Part shown: in pieces, positions 25,634 to 35,726 of the stretch
How positions within the stretch are numbered: the first letter of the stretch is position 1
Layout: each line of letters starts with the position of its first letter
From: Myxococcus stipitatus
Lineage (GTDB): Bacteria > Myxococcota > Myxococcia > Myxococcales > Myxococcaceae
Direction: 5' to 3'
Assembly: GCF_037414475.1 (NCBI RefSeq)
Contig: NZ_CP147913.1
Span: forward strand, 3,038,001 to 3,102,000
Length of the DNA stretch: 64,000 bases
Notes under the pieces: model-generated
The model's database searches: none
Told to the model about the DNA's origin: nothing
The model's input: only the letters and a program-made list of their open reading frames with translations
Program-made: the position numbers and the translations under genes

Positions 25634-26344
25634 ATGCGTACCCCGTTCAGCTACGTCCGCGAGGCCTGGAAGGTGGCCCGCGCGCTGCGGGACCCGTATC
25701 GTCTGCAGGACATCCTCGACATGGCCCGCTTGCTGGCGCCCCCCTCCAGCATGCACAAGCTGGTGGAGCGGCTGATGCAATCGCCCACCACCGCCCAGGC
25801 CTTCGTCGAAAGGCCGCGCGTGGGGAAGCTGGCGCTCGACACGCTCCAGACGCTGCCAGAGGGGACCCTCGGCCGAGCGTTCGCCGACCACCTGCAACAC
25901 AACGGCCTGGACCCCTCCAAGCTCCCCAATCTCCAGGCCCACACCCGCGAGGACTACGTCCGGGCCCACCTCTTGGAGTCCCACGACATCTGGCACGTGC
26001 TGACCGGCTTTCGCAGCGACGTGGCCGGAGAGCTGGGCATCCAGGCCTTCAGCCTGGCCCAGGTCGGCAGCCCCTTCGCGCTGGGCATCCTCGCCGGAGG
26101 CCTGACGAACACGCTGCTCTACGCCTTCGCCGAACGCGACGTGCGCATGCAGGCCATCACCCGGGGTTGGGTGCTGGGACACATGGCGCTGCCCGTCTTC
26201 GGCGCCCCCTGGCGCGACATGTGGGAACACCCCCTGACGGAGGTCCGCCAGCGCTTCGGCCTGGACCTGGACCGGGTGGACGCCGTGCTGCCGGCACTCG
26301 CGCCCCCGGTGCGGACCCACGCCGCTCGCCGCGTCGCGGCGTGA
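25634..26344 (+). CDS. Coq4 family protein
   Basis: A 236-residue protein of the Coq4 family, known from mitochondrial ubiquinone synthesis. The family metal motif HDxxH-x11-E is present as HDIWH at residues 117-121 with Glu133. Coq4 has been described both as an organiser of the Coq complex and as an oxidative decarboxylase in ubiquinone formation. Myxobacteria use menaquinone, so a different isoprenoid-lipid role is possible here; that is inference. GGAGG lies 5 nt before the ATG. The carboxyltransferase gene starts 50 bp downstream. Confidence 0.82.
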   Translation: MRTPFSYVREAWKVARALRDPYRLQDILDMARLLAPPSSMHKLVERLMQSPTTAQAFVERPRVGKLALDTLQTLPEGTLGRAFADHLQHNGLDPSKLPNLQAHTREDYVRAHLLESHDIWHVLTGFRSDVAGELGIQAFSLAQVGSPFALGILAGGLTNTLLYAFAERDVRMQAITRGWVLGHMALPVFGAPWRDMWEHPLTEVRQRFGLDLDRVDAVLPALAPPVRTHAARRVAA

Positions 26345-26380
26345 CTCAAGCCGGACAGCGCGCGCGAGGGGCAATCGTGC

Positions 26381-26386
26381 TAGACG
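26381..26386 (+). promoter_or_regulatory. Candidate -10 element (leaderless start)
   Basis: TAGACG ends 8 nt before the ATG of the carboxyltransferase gene. The surrounding leader TAGACGGGCGCC is repeated almost exactly before the biotin carboxylase gene at 31049. Confidence 0.5.
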
Positions 26387-26394
26387 GGCGCCCC

Positions 26395-27957
<1,563 letters not shown>

Positions 27958-28014
27958 CCGCTGGACCTCATTCGTTCAGCACCGCACTCCCTGGGCAGGG
28001 GGGCGAGCAGGCTC

Positions 28015-28043
28015 GCGCCGCACGGGAAATTCTCGTGCGGCGC
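28015..28043 (+). terminator. Hairpin terminator
   Basis: A perfect 10-bp stem GCGCCGCACG/CGTGCGGCGC, extendable by one C-G pair, encloses a 9-nt loop. It lies 57 bp after the carboxyltransferase stop. Confidence 0.65.
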
Positions 28044-28077
28044 GCGGGCTTTCTGGGGACCAGGAAAGGAACCCCAC

Positions 28078-28686
28078 TTGCCCCACCGCCGACTCCTCCT
28101 GTTCATCGCCGACGTCGAAGGAAACCTCACCGCCGTACGCCAGACGCTCCAGCGCGTCTGTGAGTCCGTCGCGCTGCCCACGCCCGAGGTGAAGTGGGTG
28201 GAATCTCCCCCGGAGGGCCTGGGCGACGCGGGCTGGCACGCCGCCGTGGTGGCCCTGCCGCCCGCGCCCGGACGCAGGTCTCGCAAGTCCCAGCAGCCCT
28301 TCCTGGAGGAGCAGTTGGACGCGATGACGCAGGCGCTCGCGCAGGACTTCCAGGAGCGGGTGCTGGGCATCTTCGTGGACCGCGAGCACAGCTATGCGCG
28401 CACGTGCACCAGCGGCCCGGGCAAGCCCGCCAAGGCCGTGGAGGGTGAGGTGCTGGATGTCATGCGCCAGGCTGCTCGGTGGCTCGACGTGGAGACGGGC
28501 TTGCTGGCGCGGATGCTGGGCGGTGGGGATACCGCGAGGAACCTGCTGGCGGCGGCGGTGGACTTCGGTGGCGAGGCGGGAGCGCAGGCGCGCCCGCCCG
28601 AGCCGGACGAGGATGACCGCTTCGTGGAGGCCAAGCTCGCTCAGGCCCGCGTGTACATGCAGCAGTACCTGAGCGCGCGGAAGTAG
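28078..28686 (+). CDS. Hypothetical protein
   Basis: A 202-residue protein I cannot assign. It starts MPHRRLLLFIADVEGNLTAV; the first strand LLLFIADVEGN and the later VLGIFVDREHSY suggest an alpha/beta fold. The last third is helical and acidic. No signal peptide or membrane segment is visible. The TTG start at 28078 is supported by AGGAAAGGA directly upstream. It follows the carboxyltransferase gene but a strong hairpin lies between them, so separate transcription is likely. Confidence 0.65.
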   Translation: MPHRRLLLFIADVEGNLTAVRQTLQRVCESVALPTPEVKWVESPPEGLGDAGWHAAVVALPPAPGRRSRKSQQPFLEEQLDAMTQALAQDFQERVLGIFVDREHSYARTCTSGPGKPAKAVEGEVLDVMRQAARWLDVETGLLARMLGGGDTARNLLAAAVDFGGEAGAQARPPEPDEDDRFVEAKLAQARVYMQQYLSARK

Positions 28687-28930
28687 CGCGCGGATGGACG
28701 GGGGATGCCCCCATCGGAGTCACATACGAGTGGAGACGACGGCTCCACTCAGGTTCCAGGGGATGCGTGAGGAGGGGCAAGGCCCGTGGTCAGTGACGCT
28801 GGCCCACGAGCTCCTCTCACGCCCCCACCTCCGCGCAAGGGGTGAAGCGGGCCCGCGAGCGCCACCGCGCGCTCGCGAACGGTGACGCAGGCCCGAGACG
28901 CGACGATGTGCTCGAGAGGCCCTCGGCCCT

Positions 28931-30175
28931 TCATGCGCGCCGGCGACGTGAGGCGTTCACGAGTGCGGCCCCCACGAGGAGAAGCCAGGCAGAGGGGATT
29001 GAAGAACCCGGTGGAGCACTGCATCCGAAGCTCCGCTCCTCTTTGGTCGTTCCATCCTTCGGAGGAGTGAGTTCCTCCGCGCCATCCCCCGCATCTGACG
29101 AAGCCCCACCCGCGTCTGCGGCTCCCGCGTCGCTCTCGCCCGAAACGTCGGTCCCTGCATCCAAGGCACCGCCCGCGTCGGAGTCACTCCCCGCATCGCC
29201 GGCGCCAGCATCGACGGCTTCGCCCGCGTCGCGCTCTCCTGCGTCCGAGCCGCTCCCAGCATCATGAGCGACGCCAGCATCGACGGCAGCGCCCGCATCG
29301 CTCTCGCCTGCGTCGGAGTCACTCCCAGCATCATGAGCGGCGCCAGCATCGACGGCTCCGCCCGCGTCGCGCTCGCCTGCGTCGGAGTCACTCCCAGCAT
29401 CATGAGCGGCGCCAGCATCGACGGCTCCGCCCGCGTCGCGCTCTCCTGCGTCCGAGCCGCTCCCAGCATCATCGGCACCGGCATCCACGGCAGCGCCCGC
29501 ATCACTCTCGCCTGCGTCCGAGCCGCTCCCAGCATCATGAGCGGCGCCGGCATCCACGGCAGCGCCCGCATCGCTCTCGCCCGCGTCGGAGTCACTCCCA
29601 GCATCATCGGCGCCTGCATCCGCGACACCACCCGCATCGGAGCTCGCCCCCGCGTCTCCCGTTCCCGCATCCGGTTCGCTGCCGGCATCCCATGTGGGGA
29701 CACACGCTCCGGACTGACAGGTTCCCCCCGCGCACTCCGTGCCATCCTCGAGCATCGGGCTCGAGCAAATCCCCGTCGTTGCCTGACACGTGCCCTGCGC
29801 ATGACAGGCATCACTCGCGGCACACGTCACCGGGTCCGCCCCCAGACACGAGCCCCCCTGACACGTGTCGCTGCGCGTACACGCATTGCCGTCATCGCAC
29901 GCGGTGCCATCTGCGACAGGCTCCGGCGGCGAGCACGTCCCCGTCGCGGGGTCACACACTCCCGTCTTCATGCAGGGATTCGGCGCCGAGCACACCCGAG
30001 GCTCCTCACCCACGTAGTGCCCCTGACGGTACACATCACGCTCGGTGCACGCGCTCCCATCATCACACGCGGTCCCCTCGGGCGCGGGAGCATCCACCGG
30101 GCACTCCATGCTCGTCCCGTCACACGTCTCGGGAACATCACACGCCCCCGCCGAGCCACGGCACACCGTGCTCAC
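28931..30175 (-). CDS. MYXO-CTERM protein, C-terminal part of a frame-broken gene
   Basis: A 414-residue reading frame with three zones. Residues 1-160 are a cysteine-rich tip region with repeated phrases such as DGTACDDGNACTRSDTC. Residues 163-365 are an Asp-Ala-Gly-rich stalk with six units of 22-23 residues. The C-terminus is a MYXO-CTERM sorting tag: FGCS at 383-386, a short linker, the hydrophobic helix AWLLLVGAALVNA and a final RRRRA. Such proteins are exported and anchored at the cell surface in Myxococcales. The frame stays open upstream to about 30223 without a convincing start or signal peptide. Those appear in another frame (30172-30934), so this is probably the distal part of a disrupted gene. 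Confidence 0.7.
   Translation of the reverse strand: MSTVCRGSAGACDVPETCDGTSMECPVDAPAPEGTACDDGSACTERDVYRQGHYVGEEPRVCSAPNPCMKTGVCDPATGTCSPPEPVADGTACDDGNACTRSDTCQGGSCLGADPVTCAASDACHAQGTCQATTGICSSPMLEDGTECAGGTCQSGACVPTWDAGSEPDAGTGDAGASSDAGGVADAGADDAGSDSDAGESDAGAAVDAGAAHDAGSGSDAGESDAGAAVDAGADDAGSGSDAGERDAGGAVDAGAAHDAGSDSDAGERDAGGAVDAGAAHDAGSDSDAGESDAGAAVDAGVAHDAGSGSDAGERDAGEAVDAGAGDAGSDSDAGGALDAGTDVSGESDAGAADAGGASSDAGDGAEELTPPKDGTTKEERSFGCSAPPGSSIPSAWLLLVGAALVNASRRRRA
29198..29605 (-). repeat. Six tandem 66-69 bp repeats coding for a DAG-rich stalk
   Basis: Six consecutive units encode the consensus DAGSDSDAGERDAGGAVDAG plus two or three residues; four units are 69 bp and two are 66 bp. All keep the reading frame. 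Copy number is likely to vary between strains by slippage or recombination. Confidence 0.8.
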
Positions 30176-30934
30176 ATCGACAACCGGACCACACGTCCCG
30201 TCCTCCGCACCACCTCGCCGTTCTCATGACGAGGCGCGGGCAGCGGCGTACAAGTCCCTCGCGCGTCCACCCACGTCGCAAGCCCATAGCGCACGCCCGG
30301 CCCCTCTCCGTCCTCCGGAGCGAAGTGCAGACCCTCCGCGGACGACTGCACGAAGCGCTGTCCCGTCACGCGCACGCGAACCGTCAGCGGCCCTTCACCC
30401 TCGGGCTCGCGGTCCACCTCCCACGCCTGCTCCGTCCCCTTCTCTCCGTTGCGCAACGTCTCCCGCACCGAGCCCCGGTCCAGCGCGAGCCCACCATCCT
30501 CGAGCGCCGCCACGCCTCCGACAGGGGGCGCCACCACGCGCCCGCGTCCCCAGCCCACGGTCTCCAGCACCAGCTCCGGCGCGCCTCCCGCCACAAGCCG
30601 CGCCGAGTCCCCCGGACGGAACGCCACCTTGCCGCTCGCATCGACCGCCACGGCATACGTCGGCTGCTCACTGGTGAAGCCCGTCGCCCTTCGCGCGGAA
30701 GGCACGCTCGGCGCGCCGCACCACGCTCATCACGTCGAAGGGAGCGGAGACTCTGGGTGCGGAGACCTCCGTGGACACACGGGGCGCGGGCGCCACCTGC
30801 TCCGAGGGCCGACACGCCAGGAACCCCAGACCGACGGCGAGCACGACGCACCGCCCCAGGGCGAGGACACACGAGGGGACCCCGCTGGTTGAGCGCACAG
30901 AACGCTGCTCCTGAACCGCGAGAGGCCCCTGCAC
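30172..30934 (-). pseudogene. N-terminal part of the MYXO-CTERM gene, frameshifted
   Basis: Two overlapping minus-strand frames together encode the start of a secreted protein. The first (30934-30668) carries a lipoprotein-like signal ending GLGFLAC and reads into RRAERAFRAKGDG before shifting. The second (30705-30172) continues as FTSEQPTYAVAVDASGKVAF and on to VRYGLATWVDARGTC. Removing one G from the GGG at 30682-30680 joins them exactly. From memory, this region is the N-terminal domain of large myxobacterial surface proteins with FG-GAP-type repeats. Those repeats are missing here, and a second frame break between 30223 and 30172 leads into the cysteine-rich part, which suggests an internal deletion. 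Confidence 0.65.
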
Positions 30935-31035
30935 CCCAACCTACTCCAACCGGGCGAGCAAGAAAGGACCGCCGACGGTGTCCCGATGGAGGCGGAGGGC
31001 CCGTATCAACCCAGGCAAACCGGTGCGGCCCGTGG

Positions 31036-31041
31036 TAGACG
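31036..31041 (+). promoter_or_regulatory. Candidate -10 element (leaderless start)
   Basis: TAGACG ends 7 nt before the ATG of the biotin carboxylase gene and matches the leader of the carboxyltransferase gene at 26381. Confidence 0.5.
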
Positions 31042-31048
31042 GGCGCCC

Positions 31049-32572
31049 ATGCCCAAGATCCGCAAAGTGCTCGTCGCCAACCGCGGCGAGATCGCCATCC
31101 GGGTGATGCGCACCTGCAAGGAGCTCGGCATCGCCACCGTGGCGGTGTACTCGGAGGCGGACCGCTCCGCGCTCCACGTCCGCACCGCGGACCAGGCCTT
31201 CTTCGTGGGGCCGCCTCCTTCTCGCGAGAGCTACCTGGTCCAGGAGCGCATCCTTGAAGCCGCCAAGAAGTCCGGCGCGGATGCCATCCACCCCGGCTAC
31301 GGCTTCCTCTCCGAGAACGCCTCCTTCGTGCGCGCCTGCGAGGCCGCCGGCATCACCTTCATCGGCCCGCCCGCCTCCGCCATGGACGCCATGGGCGAGA
31401 AGACCCGCGCCCGCGCGAACATGATCAAGGCCGGCGTGCCCGTCGTCCCCGGCACCACCGAGCCCATCGCCACCGAGGCCGAGGCCCGCGACTACGCCCA
31501 GAAGATTGGCTTCCCCATCATGCTCAAGGCCGCGGGCGGCGGCGGCGGCAAGGGCATGCGCCGCGTCGAGGGGCTCGCCGACTTCGAGTCCGCCTGGCGC
31601 TCCGCCAAGAGCGAGGCGCTCAACGCCTTCGGCAACGACGCCGTCTACATCGAGAAGTATCTCGAGAAGCCCCACCACGTTGAGATTCAGGTGTTCGCCG
31701 ACACACACGGCAACGTCATCCACCTGAACGAGCGCGAGTGCTCCGCGCAGCGCCGCCACCAGAAGGTCGTGGAGGAGACGCCCAGCCCCATCCTCACGCC
31801 GGAGCTGCGCGCGAAGATGGGCGAGGTCGCCGTGAAGGCGGCCAAGGCCGTCAACTACGTGGGCGCGGGCACGGTGGAGTTCCTCGTCGACGTGCACCGC
31901 AACTTCTACTTCCTGGAGATGAACACCCGCCTCCAGGTGGAGCACCCGGTGACGGAGTGGGTGACGGGCCTGGACCTGGTCGCCCTGCAGATCAAGGTCG
32001 CCGAGGGCGAGAAGCTCCCCCTCCTCCAGGCGCCCACGCCCAACGGCCACTCCATCGAAGTGCGCGTGTACGCGGAGGACCCGTCGCGCAACTTCATGCC
32101 CAGCCCGGGAAGAATCACCTACCTGCGCGTGCCGGGCGGCCCCAACGTGCGCGACGACTCGGGCGTGTTCCCCGGGTACACGGTGCCCAACTTCTACGAC
32201 CCCATGATCTCCAAGCTGTCCGTGTGGGCCCCCACGCGGCAGGAGGCGATTGCCCGGGCCCAGCGCGCGCTGGGTGAGTACGTCGTGAAGGGCATCACCA
32301 CCAACATCCGCTACCTGAAGGCGATTCTCGCCCACCCCGAGTTCGCGGGCGGCGACTACGACACGGGTTTCCTCGGCCGCGAGCACACCACGCTGCAGGG
32401 CGTGGAGGACCCGAAGCTGACGGACATGGCGCTGCTGGCGGGCGCCGTCTACGCGTACCAGCGGGATGCGAAGCGCGCGAAGACGCTCCCAGGCGCCAAG
32501 GCCGGCGCCTCCGACGCGGGCCAGGGCCGCATCAGCCCGTGGCGCCTGGCGCTGCGTTCACGCCGCCGCTAA
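31049..32572 (+). CDS. Acyl-CoA carboxylase biotin carboxylase subunit
   Basis: A 507-residue ATP-grasp enzyme that carboxylates biotin using ATP and bicarbonate. Visible signatures are KVLVANRGEIAIRVMRTCKE at the N-terminus, the ATP-binding glycine loop KAAGGGGGKGMR near residue 160, HVEIQVFAD, NERECSAQRRHQKVVEE, and the active-site segment EMNTRLQVEHPVTE. The length is longer than the E. coli AccC because of a short basic C-terminal tail. The biotin carrier gene follows after 22 bp, so the two form an operon; the carboxyltransferase partner is at 26395. Confidence 0.94.
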   Translation: MPKIRKVLVANRGEIAIRVMRTCKELGIATVAVYSEADRSALHVRTADQAFFVGPPPSRESYLVQERILEAAKKSGADAIHPGYGFLSENASFVRACEAAGITFIGPPASAMDAMGEKTRARANMIKAGVPVVPGTTEPIATEAEARDYAQKIGFPIMLKAAGGGGGKGMRRVEGLADFESAWRSAKSEALNAFGNDAVYIEKYLEKPHHVEIQVFADTHGNVIHLNERECSAQRRHQKVVEETPSPILTPELRAKMGEVAVKAAKAVNYVGAGTVEFLVDVHRNFYFLEMNTRLQVEHPVTEWVTGLDLVALQIKVAEGEKLPLLQAPTPNGHSIEVRVYAEDPSRNFMPSPGRITYLRVPGGPNVRDDSGVFPGYTVPNFYDPMISKLSVWAPTRQEAIARAQRALGEYVVKGITTNIRYLKAILAHPEFAGGDYDTGFLGREHTTLQGVEDPKLTDMALLAGAVYAYQRDAKRAKTLPGAKAGASDAGQGRISPWRLALRSRRR

Positions 32573-32594
32573 CCCCCGAGCTCACGAGACTTCC

Positions 32595-33104
32595 ATGCGC
32601 TATTTCACGAAGCAGCAGGGACAGAAGGAAGCGGTGCCGGTGGACCTGGAGCCCCTGGGCGGCGACAGGTTCAAGCTGACCGTCAACGGCGTCACGTACC
32701 AGGTGGACGCGCTGGCGCTCGAGCACGGCACCATGAGCATGCTGGTGGACGGCCAGTCCTACTCCGCCGAGTTCGAGGAGAACGCCGACGAGGTGGGCGT
32801 GCTCCTGCGCGGACAGGTGAACCGCTTCGACGTCGCGGACGAGCGCCGGCTGCGGCTGCGCGCGGGCACCGCCGCCTTCTCCGTGGAGGGCAAGCAGCTC
32901 GTCACCGCGCCCATGCCCGGCAAGGTGGTCAAGGTGCTGGTCAAGGTGGGTGACGAGGTGAAGGAAGGTCAGGGCCTCGTCGTGGTGGAGGCCATGAAGA
33001 TGGAGAACGAGCTCAAGAGCCCCAAGGCGGGCAAGGTCACGGAGCTGTTCGCCAAGGAAGGCACCGCCGTCGAGAACAACGCGAAGCTCGTCGTCGTCGA
33101 GTAG
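32595..33104 (+). CDS. Biotin carboxyl carrier protein of acyl-CoA carboxylase
   Basis: A 169-residue carrier protein. The biotinyl lysine lies in the canonical EAMKMEN motif near residue 136, inside a C-terminal biotinyl domain that starts APMPGKVVKVLVKVGDEV. The N-terminal 90 residues form a small beta-rich domain that probably docks on the carboxylase. It lies 22 bp behind the biotin carboxylase gene and ends with a strong terminator, so it is the last gene of that operon. Confidence 0.92.
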   Translation: MRYFTKQQGQKEAVPVDLEPLGGDRFKLTVNGVTYQVDALALEHGTMSMLVDGQSYSAEFEENADEVGVLLRGQVNRFDVADERRLRLRAGTAAFSVEGKQLVTAPMPGKVVKVLVKVGDEVKEGQGLVVVEAMKMENELKSPKAGKVTELFAKEGTAVENNAKLVVVE

Positions 33105-33117
33105 TCCCTGGGCCGCT

Positions 33118-33146
33118 GGCGGCGCGCCGCACACATGCGCGCCGCC
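33118..33146 (+). terminator. Hairpin terminator
   Basis: A perfect 10-bp stem GGCGGCGCGC/GCGCGCCGCC with a 9-nt loop lies 13 bp after the biotin carrier stop. Confidence 0.65.
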
Positions 33147-33214
33147 GCGCCGTCAAGACGTCCACCCAGGACCACATCCTGGCCGCGAACATCTCCGGCC
33201 ATGACTCCCGTTGA

Positions 33215-33235
33215 AATTGTACCTCAGATACAATT
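33215..33235. promoter_or_regulatory. AT-rich perfect palindrome (operator-like)
   Basis: AATTGTA and TACAATT form a perfect inverted repeat with a 7-bp centre, unusually AT-rich for this genome. The right arm contains TACAAT, a good -10 hexamer, 41 bp before the lipoprotein start at 33276, so a bound repressor would cover the promoter. Confidence 0.45.
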
Positions 33236-33275
33236 GCTCTCCTCCAACCCGAGCTGTCTCACCCAGGAGAGCACC

Positions 33276-33557
33276 ATGCGAAGCGGGATGAAGAAGTCGC
33301 TGTGGCTGGCGGGCGCGTTGTTGCTGGGAGCGTGTGGTGGCACCGAGGCCCCCACGCCCCCCGAAGACACTCCGGCGGTGGGCGAGTCCCAGGCCGCGCT
33401 CGGGTACGACGAGAGCATCCACTGTCTGGTCTCCTCCTCCATGATCCGCTGCGCCAGCGGAATGTATGCCTACGCGCAATGGAGCGATGAGCTGGGCTCC
33501 TGGTACATCGAGCGCAACGCCTGTGGCCCCAGGGGTCCCATCATCTGCCCGCTCTAG
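33276..33557 (+). CDS. Small putative lipoprotein
   Basis: A 93-residue exported protein. MRSGMKKSLWLAGALLLGAC is a lipoprotein signal with lipobox LGAC and the lipidated cysteine at residue 20. A Pro/Glu-rich linker leads to a small domain with four cysteines (HCLVSS, RCASG, NACG, IICPL), likely forming two disulfides. CAGGAGA lies 6 nt before the ATG. The end is the last residue of the ICPL tail. Function unknown. Confidence 0.7.
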   Translation: MRSGMKKSLWLAGALLLGACGGTEAPTPPEDTPAVGESQAALGYDESIHCLVSSSMIRCASGMYAYAQWSDELGSWYIERNACGPRGPIICPL

Positions 33558-33634
33558 TAAGGCGTTCCGCGTACTCCACGTACGCACCTGGCTCCCGCAC
33601 GCCGTCCTAGTTTGTTCGCACCCAAACCACATGG

Positions 33635-33640
33635 CAGACT
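33635..33640 (+). promoter_or_regulatory. Candidate -10 element (leaderless start)
   Basis: CAGACT ends 8 nt before the ATG at 33649, in the same position as the TAGACT-type elements elsewhere in the window. Its first base departs from the usual T. Confidence 0.3.
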
Positions 33641-33648
33641 GACGAGCC

Positions 33649-34455
33649 ATGAAGGTCATCCGTCGAAGAATCGCGCTCACGGCCCTGGGCGCGACACTGT
33701 CGGCGTGCGCCACGCGGCCCGCGCCACCGGTCCAGCACTACAGCCTGGGAATGTCCCGCGCGGACTTCCGGGACTACGGAGGGTCCAAGGCCAACCCCTG
33801 TGACGCGGAGCAACGCTGGTTGTCGGACGAGCTGACGGCCGTCAACGGCCTGCTCGCGCGCTTCGTGGACGGCACGGACAAGCTGGGCAACCCCAACTCC
33901 GTCGACCACGCGCGGCAAGTGGAGCTGCTGAAGGAAGCCCAGCGCTCGCTGCCGCCCGTGCTGGACGTCCATGAGAGCAACCTGCGGGGACTGGCGCGGT
34001 GTGGCTTCCGGGACAAGGGCGCCTTCCCGGAGATTTCGCGCCGGGGTGGGGAGCTGGTGAAGGAAGCACGCGGGCGGCTGGCCGAGGCGGACGGAGTGCT
34101 CGCCCAGGCGGCCCTTCGCGCGAGCCAGGCCAAGTGGAAGGACGACTCGCTCCAGCGAGAGGCGACCGCGCGCGGCACGTGGTGCACCGAGACGCCCAAG
34201 GTGGGCGAGGCCACGGTGTACTTCGCGCGCCAGGGGCTCGAAGGCGGCACGGAGTGGTTCTTCTGTGACGGCTCGCGGGTGGAGCAGCGCGCCGGGGCGG
34301 AGCCGTCCTACGTGGAGCCGGACGGACTCAAGCCGCAGGACCGCCGCCGCATCAAGCCGCCGCGCTACCTGGAGGCCGCGGTCAACTTCCCGGCCGAGGA
34401 AATCGACCGGGCGCCGGATGGAACGGCGCCGAAGAGCGCCGCGCCGACGCCCTGA
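33649..34455 (+). CDS. Putative lipoprotein
   Basis: A 268-residue exported protein. The N-terminus MKVIRRRIALTALGATLSAC is a lipoprotein signal with lipobox LSAC. The mature part is helical, with heptad-like stretches between residues 70 and 170. A C-terminal region has two cysteines (TWCTETP, FFCDG) around an aromatic strand (ATVYFARQ). I recognise no family. The final 30 residues are Pro-rich and probably disordered. Confidence 0.7.
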   Translation: MKVIRRRIALTALGATLSACATRPAPPVQHYSLGMSRADFRDYGGSKANPCDAEQRWLSDELTAVNGLLARFVDGTDKLGNPNSVDHARQVELLKEAQRSLPPVLDVHESNLRGLARCGFRDKGAFPEISRRGGELVKEARGRLAEADGVLAQAALRASQAKWKDDSLQREATARGTWCTETPKVGEATVYFARQGLEGGTEWFFCDGSRVEQRAGAEPSYVEPDGLKPQDRRRIKPPRYLEAAVNFPAEEIDRAPDGTAPKSAAPTP

Positions 34456-34479
34456 CGTTCTACAGTCCTGGGGACCATT

Positions 34480-34502
34480 GGCCCCCGCCTGTCTGGGGGG
34501 CC
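34480..34502 (+). terminator. Hairpin terminator
   Basis: GGCCCCC (34480-34486) pairs with GGGGGCC (34496-34502) across a 9-nt loop, 25 bp after the lipoprotein stop. Confidence 0.45.
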
Positions 34503-34523
34503 CTCAACCCAGGGTCCGCGCTC

Positions 34524-35165
34524 ATGCGACACGTCGCCACCGTCGCCCTCATGCTGCTCGTCTCCGTGCCCGCGCTCGCCGCGCCGCCGCGCGCGGGCTC
34601 ATGCGAGGTGAGAGTGACGGGAGGCGTACAGCTCACCTTCTCGGGCAAGGGCGGCTCCCAGGCGGCGGCGTCGGACCACTGGATGACGCGCGACGAGCGG
34701 CGCCAGATGTTCGAGAAGCTCTATGCGCGCGCGGAGAAGGACCCGGCCCGGAGGAAGGCGGGCGTGGAGCAGCAGATGGGCCCCGATGGCCTCATGTCCG
34801 GCCCGCTGACCCTGCACTGCATCAGCGCCGAAGGCCCGATGGCGGCCAGCTTCAGCATCTTCTCCGGGAAGAACACCGTCGAGACCATCCCCTTCAAGCC
34901 GGGCACCTATACGCTCGTCACGCTGGAGGAGAAGCCCGGAGAACTCGGCGTGTCGCTGCGGCTCAAGGGCATCAACTACAAGCTCTCCGCGCCCGGAGTC
35001 CTGGAGATCACCCGGTTCGACGGACGCGGCATCGCGGGCACGTTCACGTTCACCGCCCGGACACACGCCGCCGAGAACAAGGCGAAGGCCGTCGTGCGCA
35101 ACATCCAGGTCTCCGGCAGCTTCGACCTCCCGTGCCTCATGAAGAGCCGCGTCTGCTCGAAGTGA
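34524..35165 (+). CDS. Secreted hypothetical protein
   Basis: A 213-residue protein with a signal peptide (MRHVATVALMLLVSVPALAA, cleavage after ALA). The mature protein has three or four cysteines (SCEVRV, LHCISAE, PCLMKSRVC) and a beta-rich pattern with FTFTARTH near the end, like small periplasmic beta-sandwich proteins. No family recognised. It is followed by a 7-bp hairpin. Confidence 0.65.
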   Translation: MRHVATVALMLLVSVPALAAPPRAGSCEVRVTGGVQLTFSGKGGSQAAASDHWMTRDERRQMFEKLYARAEKDPARRKAGVEQQMGPDGLMSGPLTLHCISAEGPMAASFSIFSGKNTVETIPFKPGTYTLVTLEEKPGELGVSLRLKGINYKLSAPGVLEITRFDGRGIAGTFTFTARTHAAENKAKAVVRNIQVSGSFDLPCLMKSRVCSK

Positions 35166-35175
35166 CTGTTCGCAA

Positions 35176-35197
35176 CACGGATACATCAGCATCCGTG
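35176..35197 (+). terminator. Hairpin after the secreted protein gene
   Basis: CACGGAT (35176-35182) and ATCCGTG (35191-35197) form a perfect 7-bp stem with an 8-nt loop, 10 bp after the stop codon. Confidence 0.45.
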
Positions 35198-35268
35198 ATT
35201 CATCAGTGGCCTGACAGAGCCACGGCGGAGGCTCCGGTCCGTTGGCTCCTCGTCTCAAGGAACGGTCC

Positions 35269-35536
35269 ATGACCCCACGTGGCGTCTCCTCGCCCCTCCT
35301 GGTGTCTGTGTCCGTGTCGCGGCTCCTCGCCTGTGGCCAAGGCGCGCCGCAGGCGGAACCCGTTGCTCCCCCCCGCGCCTGGAAGTGAGTCCTCCGTCCA
35401 GGCCCAGACATCGTGTTCGGAGGAGCGCACCGAGGCCAGCACCTGGTGCCTGGTCACCTCCGCCCAGTGCGACGCGGCCATCGCCGTCCGCCACGATTCC
35501 TGCAACCGCGGCGTCGGCCCCTGGCTACCCTGCTGA
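35269..35536 (+). pseudogene. Small cysteine-rich lipoprotein, frameshifted at a C7 tract
   Basis: From the ATG at 35269 the sequence encodes a lipoprotein-like signal ending SRLLAC, then GQGAPQAEPVAPP, and stops at 35386-35388 after 39 residues. A run of seven C at 35368-35374 lies just before this stop. With six C the frame continues for a total of 88 residues: a cysteine-rich domain with TSCSEE, TWCLVTSAQCD and DSCNRG, ending LPC at 35536. This is either a disrupted gene, a phase-variable one, or a sequencing error in the homopolymer. Confidence 0.55.
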
Positions 35537-35726
35537 TACGGGGGCCCGGGTGCCTCTCCAACGCAGTGCCGAACCGGAAAGGTTGGCCTTCCGGCACGGC
35601 CGTCCTCGCATCGTTGAGCGCAAGACGTGGGTGGGGCCGCATCGAAGTTCGCGGCGCCGTCGGGGACTGCTAGGGTCCGGCGCCGCTCACGTATCCCCCG
35701 CTTCAGCGGTACACGAGGTCCCTCGG

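Noticed and set aside
29198..29605. CRISPR-like array
   Set aside because: The 66-69 bp units are in-frame coding repeats of a surface protein stalk without spacers.
29264..30229. Plus-strand frames across the DAG-repeat region
   Set aside because: They are the reverse reading of the tandem repeats; no start signal and no known domain.
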